From assembly GCA_027422505.1 (NCBI GenBank), contig JAPQWV010000495.1:124001-188000 (forward strand): a stretch of 64,000 nt of DNA, written 5' to 3'. Source of the DNA: Craterostigma plantagineum. Taxonomy: Eukaryota > Streptophyta > Magnoliopsida > Lamiales > Linderniaceae. Below, one piece after another: positions 46,369 to 59,034 of the stretch (its first letter is position 1; the number at the start of each line of letters is the position of its first letter). A program made the position numbers and the translations under genes. A model generated the notes under the pieces. The model saw only the letters and a list, made by a program, of their open reading frames with translations, had not been told where the DNA came from and searched no databases.

Positions 46369-49300
46369 TCATACAATATCCCAATTGTTAAAATAAATAC
46401 ACATCGTCAAAAACTTTCTAAACGACTCAATTTTAGAATCGTCCAAAGCGTAGAGATCATCTCTGTTACCGATCAACAGAGACATCGCCGCCCGAAGCAT
46501 GTATATACCACACTCTCCGCTGTTCGAAAAATAGAACAATTTCAGGTTTAAGAAAATAAGAAAATAAGAAATTAAGAAAATAAGAAAATTACCTGAGGAC
46601 TTGTTGAGGGAACTTGGGGCACCGCACCCAAGCAAACTTCTCCACGGAATTTTGCTCCACACCTACGTGTTGAAGCATCAGAGGTATTACTTCGGCCAAG
46701 GGGTCGAGGAACGGCTTCATGAATCTCAAGTCCGAATCGCTGCTGCGGTCGAAATCCAAAACGAGGATGTTCCTCTCCTTGAACCGAGCGACGAGGAGCA
46801 CCCAATGCGCGTTAAACGCCAATGGGATGACGGCCACATCCGCTTGGCTCCAGTGAAGCGACGGCTTGCCGTTGCCGTATATCACATTGAACTCTCCCTT
46901 GGCAAATAGCTCGAACGAGGACATGTCCCACGGTCGCGGTCTGGCGGACTCCATCTTGACTGCATGTGGGAAATTCGTGTTCATGTACGCGATTCGCTCC
47001 CCATGCACGCAGTTTTCTTGCATCGCCGTAAACCCGTTGAATGCCTCGTTGACGTGCTGCAATAATAGCATATAATGTTATTAAACGAAATAATTAGAAC
47101 ATATTTAGCAAAAAACACACATACCTCGTCCAAGATCCACGCTTTCGGAGTGAACAGATCGGCAAAGAATTTCTTGTCGTACGCTTGGAGCATTCCTGTC
47201 CGTTCATCCTTTGCGCCCATTCTTGCCACCTCCACCTCGACGGCATCCCAGTTCTTCACTCGCTCCCCAATGATCTGCTTTATGTCCGCGCGGCGTTGTA
47301 TTGTAGCGCGAGGGGTCGAATCGGGCGTCGGCGTATACGGACTCGAAAGCATCCTCGACTTCTTCTTCGCCCGTTCAGTCCGTGGTCGTTTTTTGCTAAC
47401 CGCCGCGGCCCTCTCCGCCTCCTCGGCTGCCGCGGCCTTCTGCGCCTCCGCCCACGCCGCTTTCTTCGCCGCGGCGGCCTTTTTCGCCGCGTCGGCTTTC
47501 CCCGTCACGTTCTCCACCACCGCCGCCTTCTCCGCCGCGGCCCTCTCCGCCGCCGCCGCTTCCACCGCGGTCTCTTCCGCCGCGGCCCTCTCCGCCGCCG
47601 CTGCCGCTTCCGCCGCGGACCTCTCTGCCGCGGCCCTCTCCGCCGCCGCCGCTTCCGCCGCGGCCCTCTCCGCCGCCGCCGCTTCCGCCGCAAACTTTTC
47701 CGCCGCGGCCCTCTCCGCCGCCGCCGCCTCCGCCTCCACGGCAGCGGCCTCCATCATCTCTATATCCATCTCGTACTCCATCTCCACATTCTCGCCCCTC
47801 TGCTCCCTCCCCGTCACGTTCTCCGCCTCCCCCTCGTTCGTCGTCCTCCCCGTCGCCTCGGGTTGGTTCGGCGTCCTCCCGAACATCGGCGGCGAATGAG
47901 GAGGCGAAGGAGGCGGCATGTCCCGATCGTAGCTCCTCGTAATATCCCGCACCATGTCGGCATCAGGATCTCAAGGGCTACAAAATTAGAGTATTACGTT
48001 GGATTTACGTAATATATATAATCTTATAAAATAAACATTAAGTAAGACATACCTTGGAGCACGATCAAGCGTAGCTCCCTAATCTCTGTCCGCATATCCC
48101 GTACATCGCCTTCCAGTCTGTCCATTCTTCTATCGAAATGGGCGATTATTGAGCCGGAAGGAGGAGGAGACGGCCTCGGAGGAGGAGACGGCCTCAGCGG
48201 AGGAGACGGCCTCGGAGGAGGAGACGGCCGAGGAGGAGACGGAGCAAGCCGATGCTCGGTGCAGTAGACCGGCAGCCCATTTAAAAGATGCTCCACTATC
48301 CTCTGGGCTACGGCATCATCCCTGCTGCCACAAAAGCCGGCGACCGTGCGGAAGTGCCTTGAATCGGCTTCAGCATCGGTCGGTGTAAGGCAACACCGCA
48401 CGTCCTGTGTATTTGTACAATTTAGAAAACGCAATCTAAATAAATCCATATTATAAATAAATAAATATATATACTTACATCCATCCCTACGGCACCGAAT
48501 GCACGCTCGACCTCTTGCCATCCCGGAGCAGAGCTCTTGCCGTAAAATGTGGTCTTCCAATGGCACATCCGGGGTATCGGGAGCCTTTCGCCGCCTTTTC
48601 TCACGGCGAATTCCTGCCCGACGGTCGGCCAGCACTCGTACGCCAGAACCTGATAAAAGAGAGTAAACATAAGTTAAAATATGTCTTAAATAATACAAAA
48701 CTAATTACCTGAAGCGGCATGACGAAGCCGCTGATATCGAAGGTTGTTTGGATTTTTCCCTTCGATGTCATCTCCATGTGCTTCCCCAAGAGGTCTTTGT
48801 TCAGACCATAAACGACCTCCTCGAATGATATCCTTCCCCAAGGATATTCGTTGAAGCGGTCGAAGTCCTCCACTAGACGGAGCCACTCCTCCTTCAGCTT
48901 CAAGTCCCTCTTTACCCTCCGCTCCCCTAGCACCCCGGCGGCAAAATAAAGGGCCGCGATCTTCAATTTCTCGGGATTCACGCCCGAGTGTCCACCGGCG
49001 TCACGAATCATTCCCGTGATTTTCTTCTCCAAATCATCAAAATATATAACGGGCTTGCCTACGAGCCATAAAACAAACGTTAGTTTTTGAAATCGAAGTA
49101 AAAAAAAGAATCAAAATGATAAAAAAAAATATGATTAATACCAGGCCAATGCCTCGTCGCAAACTCGTTCGATGACGGTATCTCTGGCTCGTTAGCGCCG
49201 CAGTCGAGGCCCGTGAGTAGGCAATACTAGACCAATGAAAATCTTAATGGTCGCCCATGAACGACCATCCAGAACTCCTTCGACTCCGGCATATACTCCA

Positions 49301-49840
49301 CCTGCCGGCTCATCAAAAACCACAGGATCATGTTCGAGTTGTAGTGGTCTCGGGCCACCTTTATTAAATTCTCGAACTGAGTCCGTCTGACCATCTCCTC
49401 CATCTCCTCCTCGTTCAAAAGCGTACGGATGCATTCGCATACCGGCATGTACTGCGAGTTCAGAGTGAGGATGACATGGTAGAAATTGTCCGCCGGCAAC
49501 TTCGTCGGAAAATAGATCTGAAAATGCAAAAAAAAAAAGAAAAACAATGAAAATTGACTGTTATTTGAGTTAAGTATTCTAGTAAAACGTCACTCGAATA
49601 GGTTAAACAATTATTCTAACCCTAATTACTCGAATAATTACTCGGAAAAGCAGCGAAACGATTTAACGCTAGAAACGAAAGATATAACCAAGAAATTTGT
49701 TTGACCAAATCGATTTAACAAAAACCCAAAACGCGACCAAAACTCACCGTGGCTCTACCGGCGTCGATTTGCTCATCCTCATCCACCCGGTTACGTTGAG
49801 GCGCGGTAGGCTCCGATGATTTCGTTTTTCTTTTCGCCAT
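46369..49840 (-). pseudogene. DUF1985-Ulp1-like cysteine protease gene of the MULE, one in-frame stop
   Basis: Eight exons join in phase: 49748-49840, 49142-49517, 48709-49058, 48479-48649, 48053-48404, 47125-47969, 46593-47056 and 46369-46519 (934 codons). The start is MAKRKTKSSEP. A DUF1985 region carries YFPTKLPADNFYH and VVHGRPLRFSLV, then LLTGLDCG. A Pro-rich linker and an Ala/Glu repeat (AAAERAAAE) follow. The C-terminal Ulp1-type protease keeps its triad: His in FNAHWVLLV, Asp in ILVLDFD and Cys in SGECGIYML. A TAG at 49227-49229 interrupts DUF1985 where family members usually have Glu. All else is open, so this may be a single recent nonsense change. Such genes are carried by some plant MULEs; their role is not settled. 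Confidence 0.85.
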
Positions 49841-50250
49841 TGATGATTATGCTTGGGTTTGTGTACGATTTTTTGAGCTAGAGCTTTGGTTCGAAGAGAG
49901 AGCGCGAGAGATTTAGGTTTTCGAGTGATTTGTGTCTAATTTTCATTCCGAGCTTATAAAATACTGCTTATTCGAGTAATCTACTCGAGTAGTTTATTCG
50001 AGTCGTGACTCGAAAAAGTTACTCGTAAGTTACTCGAATAAGGCTGCTTATTCGTTTAAATTTTCTGAATGTTATTCGAGGAAATTTATCACTTCGAAAT
50101 ATTATTAGAGTTTGACATTCGAGTTTTTCTTTTAACTCGAATAAAAGTCGTATAATTTTTTGCTGTTAATAAATCGGATAAGCAATTATTCGAGTCTGAT
50201 AATCGAGTCTTCTCTGAACTCGAATAAAACTCGGATAACTTTTCGCTGTT
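49560..50250. repeat. Sub-terminal ACTCGAATAA motif cluster, right
   Basis: Many copies of ACTCGAATAA, TTATTCGAGT and CTCGGATAA occur on both strands between the Ulp1 gene start and the right terminus. The layout mirrors the left cluster. Confidence 0.75.
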
Positions 50251-50365
50251 AATGAGTCGGATTAGCCTGCTTAATCAGTTTTTTAGTAAGGGTATTTCAG
50301 TCATTTGACAACCCGTTCCTTTTTTTTAAAACCAAATAGAATCGTTTCTCTTTTTTTAAATTTTC

Positions 50366-50534
50366 CCTATTTTCAGACGTTGGCTGACTTTGAGTTTTGA
50401 CTCCGCCAGTTGGAGTCGAGGGTTTAACGGAAGAGAAGAGAAGAGAAGAGAAGAGAAGAGAGCTTCTAGCTAAACAGCGAAACCAACAAGCCTCGGAAAT
50501 CATCATATTGAGATGAGATTTTGAAGACTAGCTC
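50366..50534. promoter_or_regulatory. Short upstream region of the PPR gene with an (AAGAG)n run
   Basis: Only 169 bp separate the MULE from the PPR start codon. They contain an AAGAG pentamer run at about 50433-50461 and a leader. The promoter must lie largely within the transposon end or have been cut off by it. Confidence 0.6.
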
Positions 50535-52991
50535 ATGCTTTTATCTGCAACAATTAGGTTACTACTCTCTCAAACCACTTTGTTGAAAAGTAATCAGTTC
50601 ATTCGATCGTACTCGGTTCCATCACTTGCCCACTTCACCCCGTACTTTTCTGTCTCGGGTTCCGAAGACCACCCTTCCCTTAATGCTAAGAACAGCGACG
50701 TCGCCGGCGAACGAAGTGCCGGGAGTGAATTAACTCCGAGTGGGGTTGCTGAGATTCTAAGAAATTTGCACAAGGAACCCCTGTCTGCGTTGGGGCTTTT
50801 TAACCAACTAAGGGAGAATGGATATCGGCATGGCGTTTTAAGTTATTTGGCTGTTATTAAGATATTATGCTACTGGGGTTTGGACAGAAAGTTGTGTTCT
50901 TTTTTCGAGGATGTCATAAGAATGAATACGGAGGAACGATGTTTCAACGTATCGGAGTTATTCGATGCGATGGTGGAGGAGGCGAAAATTGAGGGATTAC
51001 ACTCGTTGGTTCGGGCATTCGATGCGTTGCTTAAGGGTTACGTTACACTAGGGATGTTCGACGAGGCTTTAGATGTTTTATTTCACATGAAGCAACACGA
51101 AGTTGGACCGTCTTTGTTTTCTTGTAATTTCTTGATGAATGGGCTGGTGGGTCGTGGAAAAGTCGAGACAGTGGCAGCTTTGTACAAGCAGTTGAAGTTA
51201 CTTGGCATCAATCCAAATGTATATACTTACGGGATTGTGATAAAGGCGTACTCTAGACGTGGCTGTTTGGAAGAAGCAAGAGGCGTGCTGCTTGAGATGG
51301 ACGAAGCTAAGGTTGCTCCCAATGCTTTCACTTACGCAGCTTATCTCGAAGGGCTATGCATGCACGGCCAGTCAGATATGGGTTATGATGTCTTGCTAGA
51401 TTGCGAAAGGCATAACGGTCTAATTGATGCACATGCTTATGCTGTTGTAATTCAGGGCTTTGTCAGTGAAAAGAAGCTGCATATGGCGGAGACTGTCCTA
51501 CAGAGATTGGAAGAAAGCATCCTAGTACCTACCGAGATGCATTACCGTGCCTTGATTCAGGGGTATTGTGATTGTGGGGACATAGATAAAGCCTTGGACA
51601 TCCATAAGGCGATGGTGGCTAAGGGTATTAAAAGTAATTGTCGGATTCTCACGCTGGTCCTGCAATGCTTTTGCCGGAAGGGCTTATATACTAAAGCAAT
51701 CGAGCATTTCAGGAACTTTCGAGATGGCGGCATCTTCCTCGATGGGGTTTCGTATAACGTTGCCATTGATGCCCTGTGCAAATTGGGAAAGCTAGCGGAA
51801 GCTCGTCACTTGTTCGAAGAGATGAAGGACAAGAAGCTGATCCCGGATGTGGTTCATTACACCACGCTGATGAGCGGTACGTTCGACCGCGGATGCGCTT
51901 TTGAAGCTGGAAATGGGTTGTTCAGAGAAATGATTGAGGATGGTCTGGAACCCGATGTTATAGCACTCGACGTACTCGTTCGTGGGCTGTCCAGAGCTGG
52001 CATTGTTGATGCCCTGTATTCCCTTCTCGATGCTATGAAGGATAAAGGCTTGACTCCGAGCTCAGCTACACACAACGTGATAATAGAAGGCCTCTGCATT
52101 GCTAAAAAGGTTCGGGAAGCTGAAAACTATTTCGCCGAACTGGAAGATAATAGCATCGAGATCTGTACTTCCATGGTTAATGGGTACTGTAAGTCAAGCA
52201 ATGCTGTGAAGGGATACGAACTCTTTCTTCGGCTGTTGAATCAAGGGCTTCTGATTTCTAAAAACTCCCGTTTGAAACTCCTTAACAGCCTCTGCGTGGA
52301 AGGTAAGTGCGATAAAGCTTTCAAGATGTTTGAGACTATGCTTTCTATAGGAGGTGGCCCTAATAAGAAACTGTACAACGATCTCATTGCCAGCCTATGT
52401 CGTGCTGGAGACATGGAAAGGGCCCGACGGGTGTTGGAGCGTATGATCGAGAGAGGATTATCTCCTGATCTGATCACATATACGATAATGTTGAATGGCT
52501 ACTGTCAGAAGAGTTGGTTGAAGGAAGCTCTCGATCTGTTCAGTCACATGAAGGAAAGAGGGATTAGTCCAGACATCGTTGCCTACACTGTCTTGCTCGA
52601 TGGCCACCGCAAGATAAGCTTTAAAAAAAACAAGAGAAGCAGAAGCAGCAGGGACCTAAAGCAACTGGCTTTGGCTTACTGTCGTGAAATGAAGGAGATG
52701 GGCTTGAAAGAAGACATGGTATGCTACACTGCCTTAATGGATGGCAGCTGCAAATCAGGGAACATGGAGGATGCTGTTTCCCTCTTCAATGAAATGGTCG
52801 ATCGTGGTCTGAGTCCTGACAGGGTGGCTTATACGGCTCTTATATCAGGCTATTGCAGACAAGGAGATGTAGAAAAGGCTTCAACCCTTGTGGATGAGAT
52901 GCCGGGCAAGGGGTTAGAGGTGGATGACCGCACCACATTGGCGATGCATGATGGTGAGATTGTCAAGGCCAAGAAATGCTGCAGCTCTTAG
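50535..52991 (+). CDS. Pentatricopeptide repeat protein, P class, 818 residues, likely mitochondrial
   Basis: One uninterrupted frame starts at the ATG at 50535 (MLLSATIRLLLSQTTLL). The basic, hydroxylated, acid-free N-terminus with QFIRSYSVP looks like a mitochondrial presequence. About 18 P-type repeats of 35 residues follow, for example NVYTYGIVIKAYSRRGCLEE, VSYNVAIDALCKLGKLAEAR and DLITYTIMLNGYCQKSWLKE. The late repeats are interrupted by a basic insert (FKKNKRSRSSRDLK) at about residue 696. P-class PPR proteins bind organelle transcripts for processing, stability or translation. The arrangement is like the At2g26790 type, but this is not certain. No C-terminal editing domain and no lesion. 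Confidence 0.93.
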   Translation: MLLSATIRLLLSQTTLLKSNQFIRSYSVPSLAHFTPYFSVSGSEDHPSLNAKNSDVAGERSAGSELTPSGVAEILRNLHKEPLSALGLFNQLRENGYRHGVLSYLAVIKILCYWGLDRKLCSFFEDVIRMNTEERCFNVSELFDAMVEEAKIEGLHSLVRAFDALLKGYVTLGMFDEALDVLFHMKQHEVGPSLFSCNFLMNGLVGRGKVETVAALYKQLKLLGINPNVYTYGIVIKAYSRRGCLEEARGVLLEMDEAKVAPNAFTYAAYLEGLCMHGQSDMGYDVLLDCERHNGLIDAHAYAVVIQGFVSEKKLHMAETVLQRLEESILVPTEMHYRALIQGYCDCGDIDKALDIHKAMVAKGIKSNCRILTLVLQCFCRKGLYTKAIEHFRNFRDGGIFLDGVSYNVAIDALCKLGKLAEARHLFEEMKDKKLIPDVVHYTTLMSGTFDRGCAFEAGNGLFREMIEDGLEPDVIALDVLVRGLSRAGIVDALYSLLDAMKDKGLTPSSATHNVIIEGLCIAKKVREAENYFAELEDNSIEICTSMVNGYCKSSNAVKGYELFLRLLNQGLLISKNSRLKLLNSLCVEGKCDKAFKMFETMLSIGGGPNKKLYNDLIASLCRAGDMERARRVLERMIERGLSPDLITYTIMLNGYCQKSWLKEALDLFSHMKERGISPDIVAYTVLLDGHRKISFKKNKRSRSSRDLKQLALAYCREMKEMGLKEDMVCYTALMDGSCKSGNMEDAVSLFNEMVDRGLSPDRVAYTALISGYCRQGDVEKASTLVDEMPGKGLEVDDRTTLAMHDGEIVKAKKCCSS

Positions 52992-53002
52992 GGAGGAGAG
53001 GA

Positions 53003-53038
<36 letters not shown>

Positions 53039-53438
53039 GAGAGAGAGAGAGACTTCCGACAACGAGAAGAGTTTATGATTGATCGAGGACGACTGTGTCA
53101 ATGTTGGACAGTGTGGTGTATGTATGGGCTTGGTTAACCACATTTTGGTGAACTTTTTAGTTATTATAACGACAGTAACGTTAGCGAAACCCAAGACAAA
53201 CCATTATTATAATCATCCAAGCTTTCGAAAGCAACTTATGAGAAGAAAGAAGATTTTAGTAGCGATCGCTCTGCTCTATAAAATCCAATTTCGGAGATGG
53301 TACAGTACCTTTGAAAAAAGAAAATAATATAAAATCCAATTTCGGAGATGGTACAGTACCTTTGAAAAAAGAAAATAATCACAACGTTCAACAAAATCAA
53401 AATTCTAACTACATTTTGAGACGAGATTTTCTGTCTGT
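52992..53438. repeat. Microsatellites and a perfect 51-bp tandem duplication between convergent genes
   Basis: A (TA)n run at about 53004-53034 is followed by (GA)n at about 53036-53052. The segment 53277-53327 is repeated without a change at 53328-53378. The rest is 3' flank of the PPR and UMP kinase genes. Confidence 0.85.
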
Positions 53439-55348
<1,910 letters not shown>

Positions 55349-55766
55349 TGTAGGAGCTGATCGAAAAGGACATTCTTGGATTGGATGGTTATTGATAAAA
55401 CAGCCTCAGTTGAGGGACAGGATTGTCCCGGCGCCGGCCTCCTTGGGGATGATGAAGTGATTGATAATGATGAAGCAGAAGAGAAAATATCTCTTCGTAG
55501 CGGTGTGTATATATTACAACTAAAAAAACATACAAGTGTCCCTAATATAATTTTGTTGTTTTAACAATTAAATAACATTAAGTTGGCCCAAACAATTTTG
55601 TCTTTGTAAAGCCCAATATGAAAATCGTCATATTTGATAAATAGCTCAAAACCCTAAACTAGTCATCCACCACGGCCAAGGAGTTGAAAAGAAGAAAAAG
55701 AAAACAACTTCTCTTGAACCCTACTTTGGCCAGCTACTACTCACGGTGGTCGTCGTCATTGCAAAC
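55349..55766. promoter_or_regulatory. Divergent promoter of UMP kinase and NOP58
   Basis: About 420 bp separate the two divergent start codons. A plus-strand frame at 55376-55564 overlaps and is probably chance. AAACCCTA, common in promoters of plant translation and ribosome genes, occurs at about 55649-55656. Confidence 0.5.
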
Positions 55767-58592
55767 ATGTTGGTCTTGTTTGAAACACCCGCCGGTTTCG
55801 CGCTGTTCAAAGTTTTGGATGAAGGCAAACTAACTAAAGTCGAGGTGCGATCATTTTTTTTGAAACCCAAGCTCGTGCTTCGTCTTTCCTCGACGATATA
55901 CTGTTCTCTTTTTAAAATTTATTTTACTTATGACATTTTTTGGTGTTGCAAGGATTTGGGCAAGGAGTTCCTGACTCCGGACTCTGCTAGAAAGGTACCG
56001 ATTTGTTTCTCGGTTTTACCTTTATTTCCAGCTTTTTTATGTGGCAGCTAAGTTTGAGTTTACGACTTGTATGTTCTGTTTCTACGTTTCATCACATACT
56101 TTTAATTAGTTACTGTTGTTCGCTTTAGGTTGTCAAGCTGAAAGCTTTTTCCAAGTTTGATAGCATGACGGAGGCTTTATCTGCTGCATCACTTTTGATT
56201 GAGAGTAAGCCAAGCAAAGATTTGCGGAAGTTCTTGCGCAGCCATTGTGAAGGTGACATTTTGGCAGTGGCCGATTCCAAACTGGGAAATGTGATTAAGG
56301 AGAAGCTGGTTAGTTTTAATAATGAGTCGACGAGCTTCTTTGTTACGTGTCTATTCAGCACATTAGTATTTAGTTTTGAGCTATTTTTTTGCAGCAAATC
56401 GAATGTGTCCACAATAATGCTGTCATGGAATTGATGAGAGGCGTAAGAAGTCAATTGACTGAGCTAATATCTGGTTTAGCTGCACAGGACTTGGCTCCAA
56501 TGAGCCTGGGATTGTCACACAGCTTGTCAAGGTTCAAGTTGAAGTTTAGTCCTGACAAGGTGAGCCCTATTATGAGAAGCTCATGCTGTTGAAATAAGTT
56601 TAAGTATGATTATTAGCTGAGTGATTGATTATACAGTCTGTTGTATTTTAATTTGCTGATGGCTGCTTTAGGTTGACACAATGATTATCCAAGCTATTAG
56701 CTTATTGGACGACCTCGACAAAGAGCTGAATACTTATGCTATGAGGGTAAGAGAATGGTACGGTTGGCATTTCCCAGAACTCGCTAAAATTGTACAAGAC
56801 AACATCCTTTATGCTAAGACCGTGAAATTAATGGGCAGTCGCTCAAATGCTGCCAATCTTGATTTCTCTGAGGTAAAGAAAGTAACATCTTATTTGTGAA
56901 GTCATGCTCTGGTTATGCGAATAACTTGTTGATTGTGGTTTCTCTTTTTTTCATGTATTTTATGAACTCACTCTGATGAAAAATCTTGAACTGGTTTATT
57001 CTAGAGAATTCAGTACGTACTATCTATCTAGATAAGAAGTTGCTGTTTGATCATGATAAGTTTTTTTAAATATAACCTTATTGGCTATTCCACTTTGCAA
57101 TTTTTTCACATGATGTTAAAAGATGTTGGTGTAGTTAACTTCCAATATTCTATGCCATGTGTTACTTATCAGCAAGTCTTGTCTTTTTATTGCTTAAATT
57201 TCCGACCATTGCAACCCATTTTGGGGCATCTGAGTTGGTCTTATTTATTTATTGCTATCTTTTGCTTTATATTTTCTGCTGAAACTTAATAGATACTACC
57301 GGAGGAGGTGGAGGCTGAAATGAAAGAGGCTTCTGTGATTTCCATGGGAACTGAAGTTAGTGACTTGGATTTGGAAAATATCAAAGACTTGTGCAATCAG
57401 GTTTTATCCCTCTCAGAATACCGAGCTCAGCTTTATGACTACTTAAAGAGCAGAATGAACGCGATTGCCCCCAATCTCACAGCTCTTGTTGGAGAACTTG
57501 TTGGTGCTCGTTTGATCGCACATGGAGGTAGCTTATTGAATCTTGCTAAGCAGCCGGGAAGTACCGTTCAGATACTCGGTGCAGAAAAAGCTCTTTTCAG
57601 AGCGCTTAAGACGAAGCATGCTACTCCCAAATATGGTCTGATCTATCATGCATCATTGATTGGGCAAGCTGCACCGAAACACAAGGGTAAGATATCACGT
57701 TCTCTTGCTGCTAAGGCTGCTTTAGCAATTCGATGTGATGCTCTTGGAGACTCAGAAGATAACTCTATGGGCTTGGAGAATAGGGCAAAGGTAGTTTATA
57801 ATACCCTGCCAGATTCTCTTCATTGTTCGAGATAGTCCTTACTCCAGACCTTTGCAATCCTTGTTTAATTATTTTTCTTATCTGGTTGGTTGGTAGCTTG
57901 AAGCACGTTTGAGGAACTTAGAAGGTAAAGAATTAGGTCGTTTGGCTGGCTCTGCTAAAGGCAAACCGAAGATTGAAGTTTATGACAAGGACCGTAAGAA
58001 GGGATCGGGAGGATTGATCACACCAGCCAAGGTTACTATCATTCGAAATATCTTCGACTCCCGTGTTTATTTTATCTTTGCTTTTTCTTCAGATCGCATA
58101 ACTTTATTTCGTGAAATGCAGGCATATAATCCAGCTGCAGATTCAACCTTAGGGCTGACGGAAACGAAAACTACAAAGGAGAAAATTGAAGCTGTACCAA
58201 TGGATGAGCACGTCACTGGCGAGGAAGGAAAGAGCAAGAAGAAGAAGAAAAGAAAGAACAAGGAGGCTGATGTTGTGATGCAAGATGCAGATGATGGCAC
58301 TGCACCAGTTGAAACTGAAATTGCTGAGGACAAGAAAGAAAAGAAGAAAAAGAAGAAGACAAAGGAGTTGGCCGAGCCGAAGAGGATTGAGCCTGAAGGA
58401 GGAGAGAAGAAGAAAAAGAGAAAGCACACAGAGTTGCCTGAAGAAGAGGATAACGAAAAATCAGCGACAGATGCAGGAGCAGCAAATGAGAAGAAGAGGA
58501 AAAAGAGAAAACATTCAGATCCGGAAGAAGAAACTAAGAAGGATGTCCACGGTGAGAAGAAAGAAAAGAAGAAAAAGAAGCAGAAAGAGTGA
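55767..58592 (+). CDS. NOP58: Nucleolar protein NOP58 (NOP5), box C/D snoRNP core
   Basis: Eight exons, all joining in phase 0: 55767-55844, 55953-55994, 56129-56308, 56395-56559, 56672-56872, 57293-57790, 57897-58031 and 58122-58592. They give 589 residues. The start is [20 protein letters not shown]. The NOP5 N-terminal domain is followed by the coiled NOSIC part ([32 protein letters not shown]) and the Nop domain with [33 protein letters not shown] and [17 protein letters not shown]. The tail is the usual Lys/Glu-rich KKE region, longer than in many homologues. NOP58 pairs with NOP56 and fibrillarin and guides 2'-O-methylation of rRNA in the nucleolus. All expected parts are present. Confidence 0.96.
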
Positions 58593-59034
58593 AGGGTGAT
58601 GAATCTACGTTAGTATTAAAATCCTGTTGTTTTATCCATCTCGTCTGGTTCGTCGTCCGTCTTTACATTATGAAGGTTTTTTTATTTTGTCCATTTTTAA
58701 TGCAGTGTACTACTTGGACAGAACTATCCCGTTTTGAATGCTAAGTTTTACATCTACTTTTTCAGTGTTTGAACATGCTAATTATGAACATTCATTGATA
58801 ATAATTTACTTAGCTATCGAGGTTGAAGTCTCGATATATTCTTGAATCAAAAGCATGATGATTTAATGATGATATGCATACGTGCAAGAATAAGTACATT
58901 GTAATTAATAGGACCTGATTGTAATTGGATAAAGTCGTTCGGTATTTACGGTTAATATCCGTCAGTCAGAGAGAGAGAGAGAGAGAGAGAGAACGGATCA
59001 ATTTTAGAAAGGCAACAGTAGTTTGATGTTGTGG
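58593..59034. other. Intergenic with a (GA)n run
   Basis: NOP58 3' flank, then AT-rich DNA. A (GA)n run lies at about 58970-58992, just before the kinase remnant. Confidence 0.6.

Larger units (their letters stand above)
44342..50365. mobile_element. Mutator-like element (MULE), 6.0 kb, with truncated MuDR gene and Ulp1 gene
   Basis: Imperfect inverted termini of about 55 bp: the left starts GGGGGCTATTTTAAAAAATG and the right, reversed, starts GGAAAATTTAAAAAAAGAG. Both continue to TTTTAAAAAAAnAGGAAC. A 9-bp flanking duplication supports the limits. Inside, a plus-strand MuDR N-terminal gene and a minus-strand DUF1985-Ulp1 gene converge near 46.1-46.4 kb. The sub-terminal zones and the centre are dense in ACTCGAATAA. 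MULEs that carry Ulp1-like protease genes are an established plant group. The transposase lacks its catalytic domain, so the copy cannot move alone. Confidence 0.85.

Noticed and set aside
47075..48012. Long plus-strand ORFs opposite the Ulp1 gene
   Set aside because: They mirror the GC-rich Ala/Glu repeat of the real minus-strand exon and translate into Ser/Ala or Arg-rich low complexity without any domain.
56873..57292. An intronic box C/D snoRNA in NOP58 (CTGATGA near 56973 and CTGA near 57285)
   Set aside because: The boxes are about 300 bp apart with no terminal stem or second box pair, too far for a normal C/D snoRNA.
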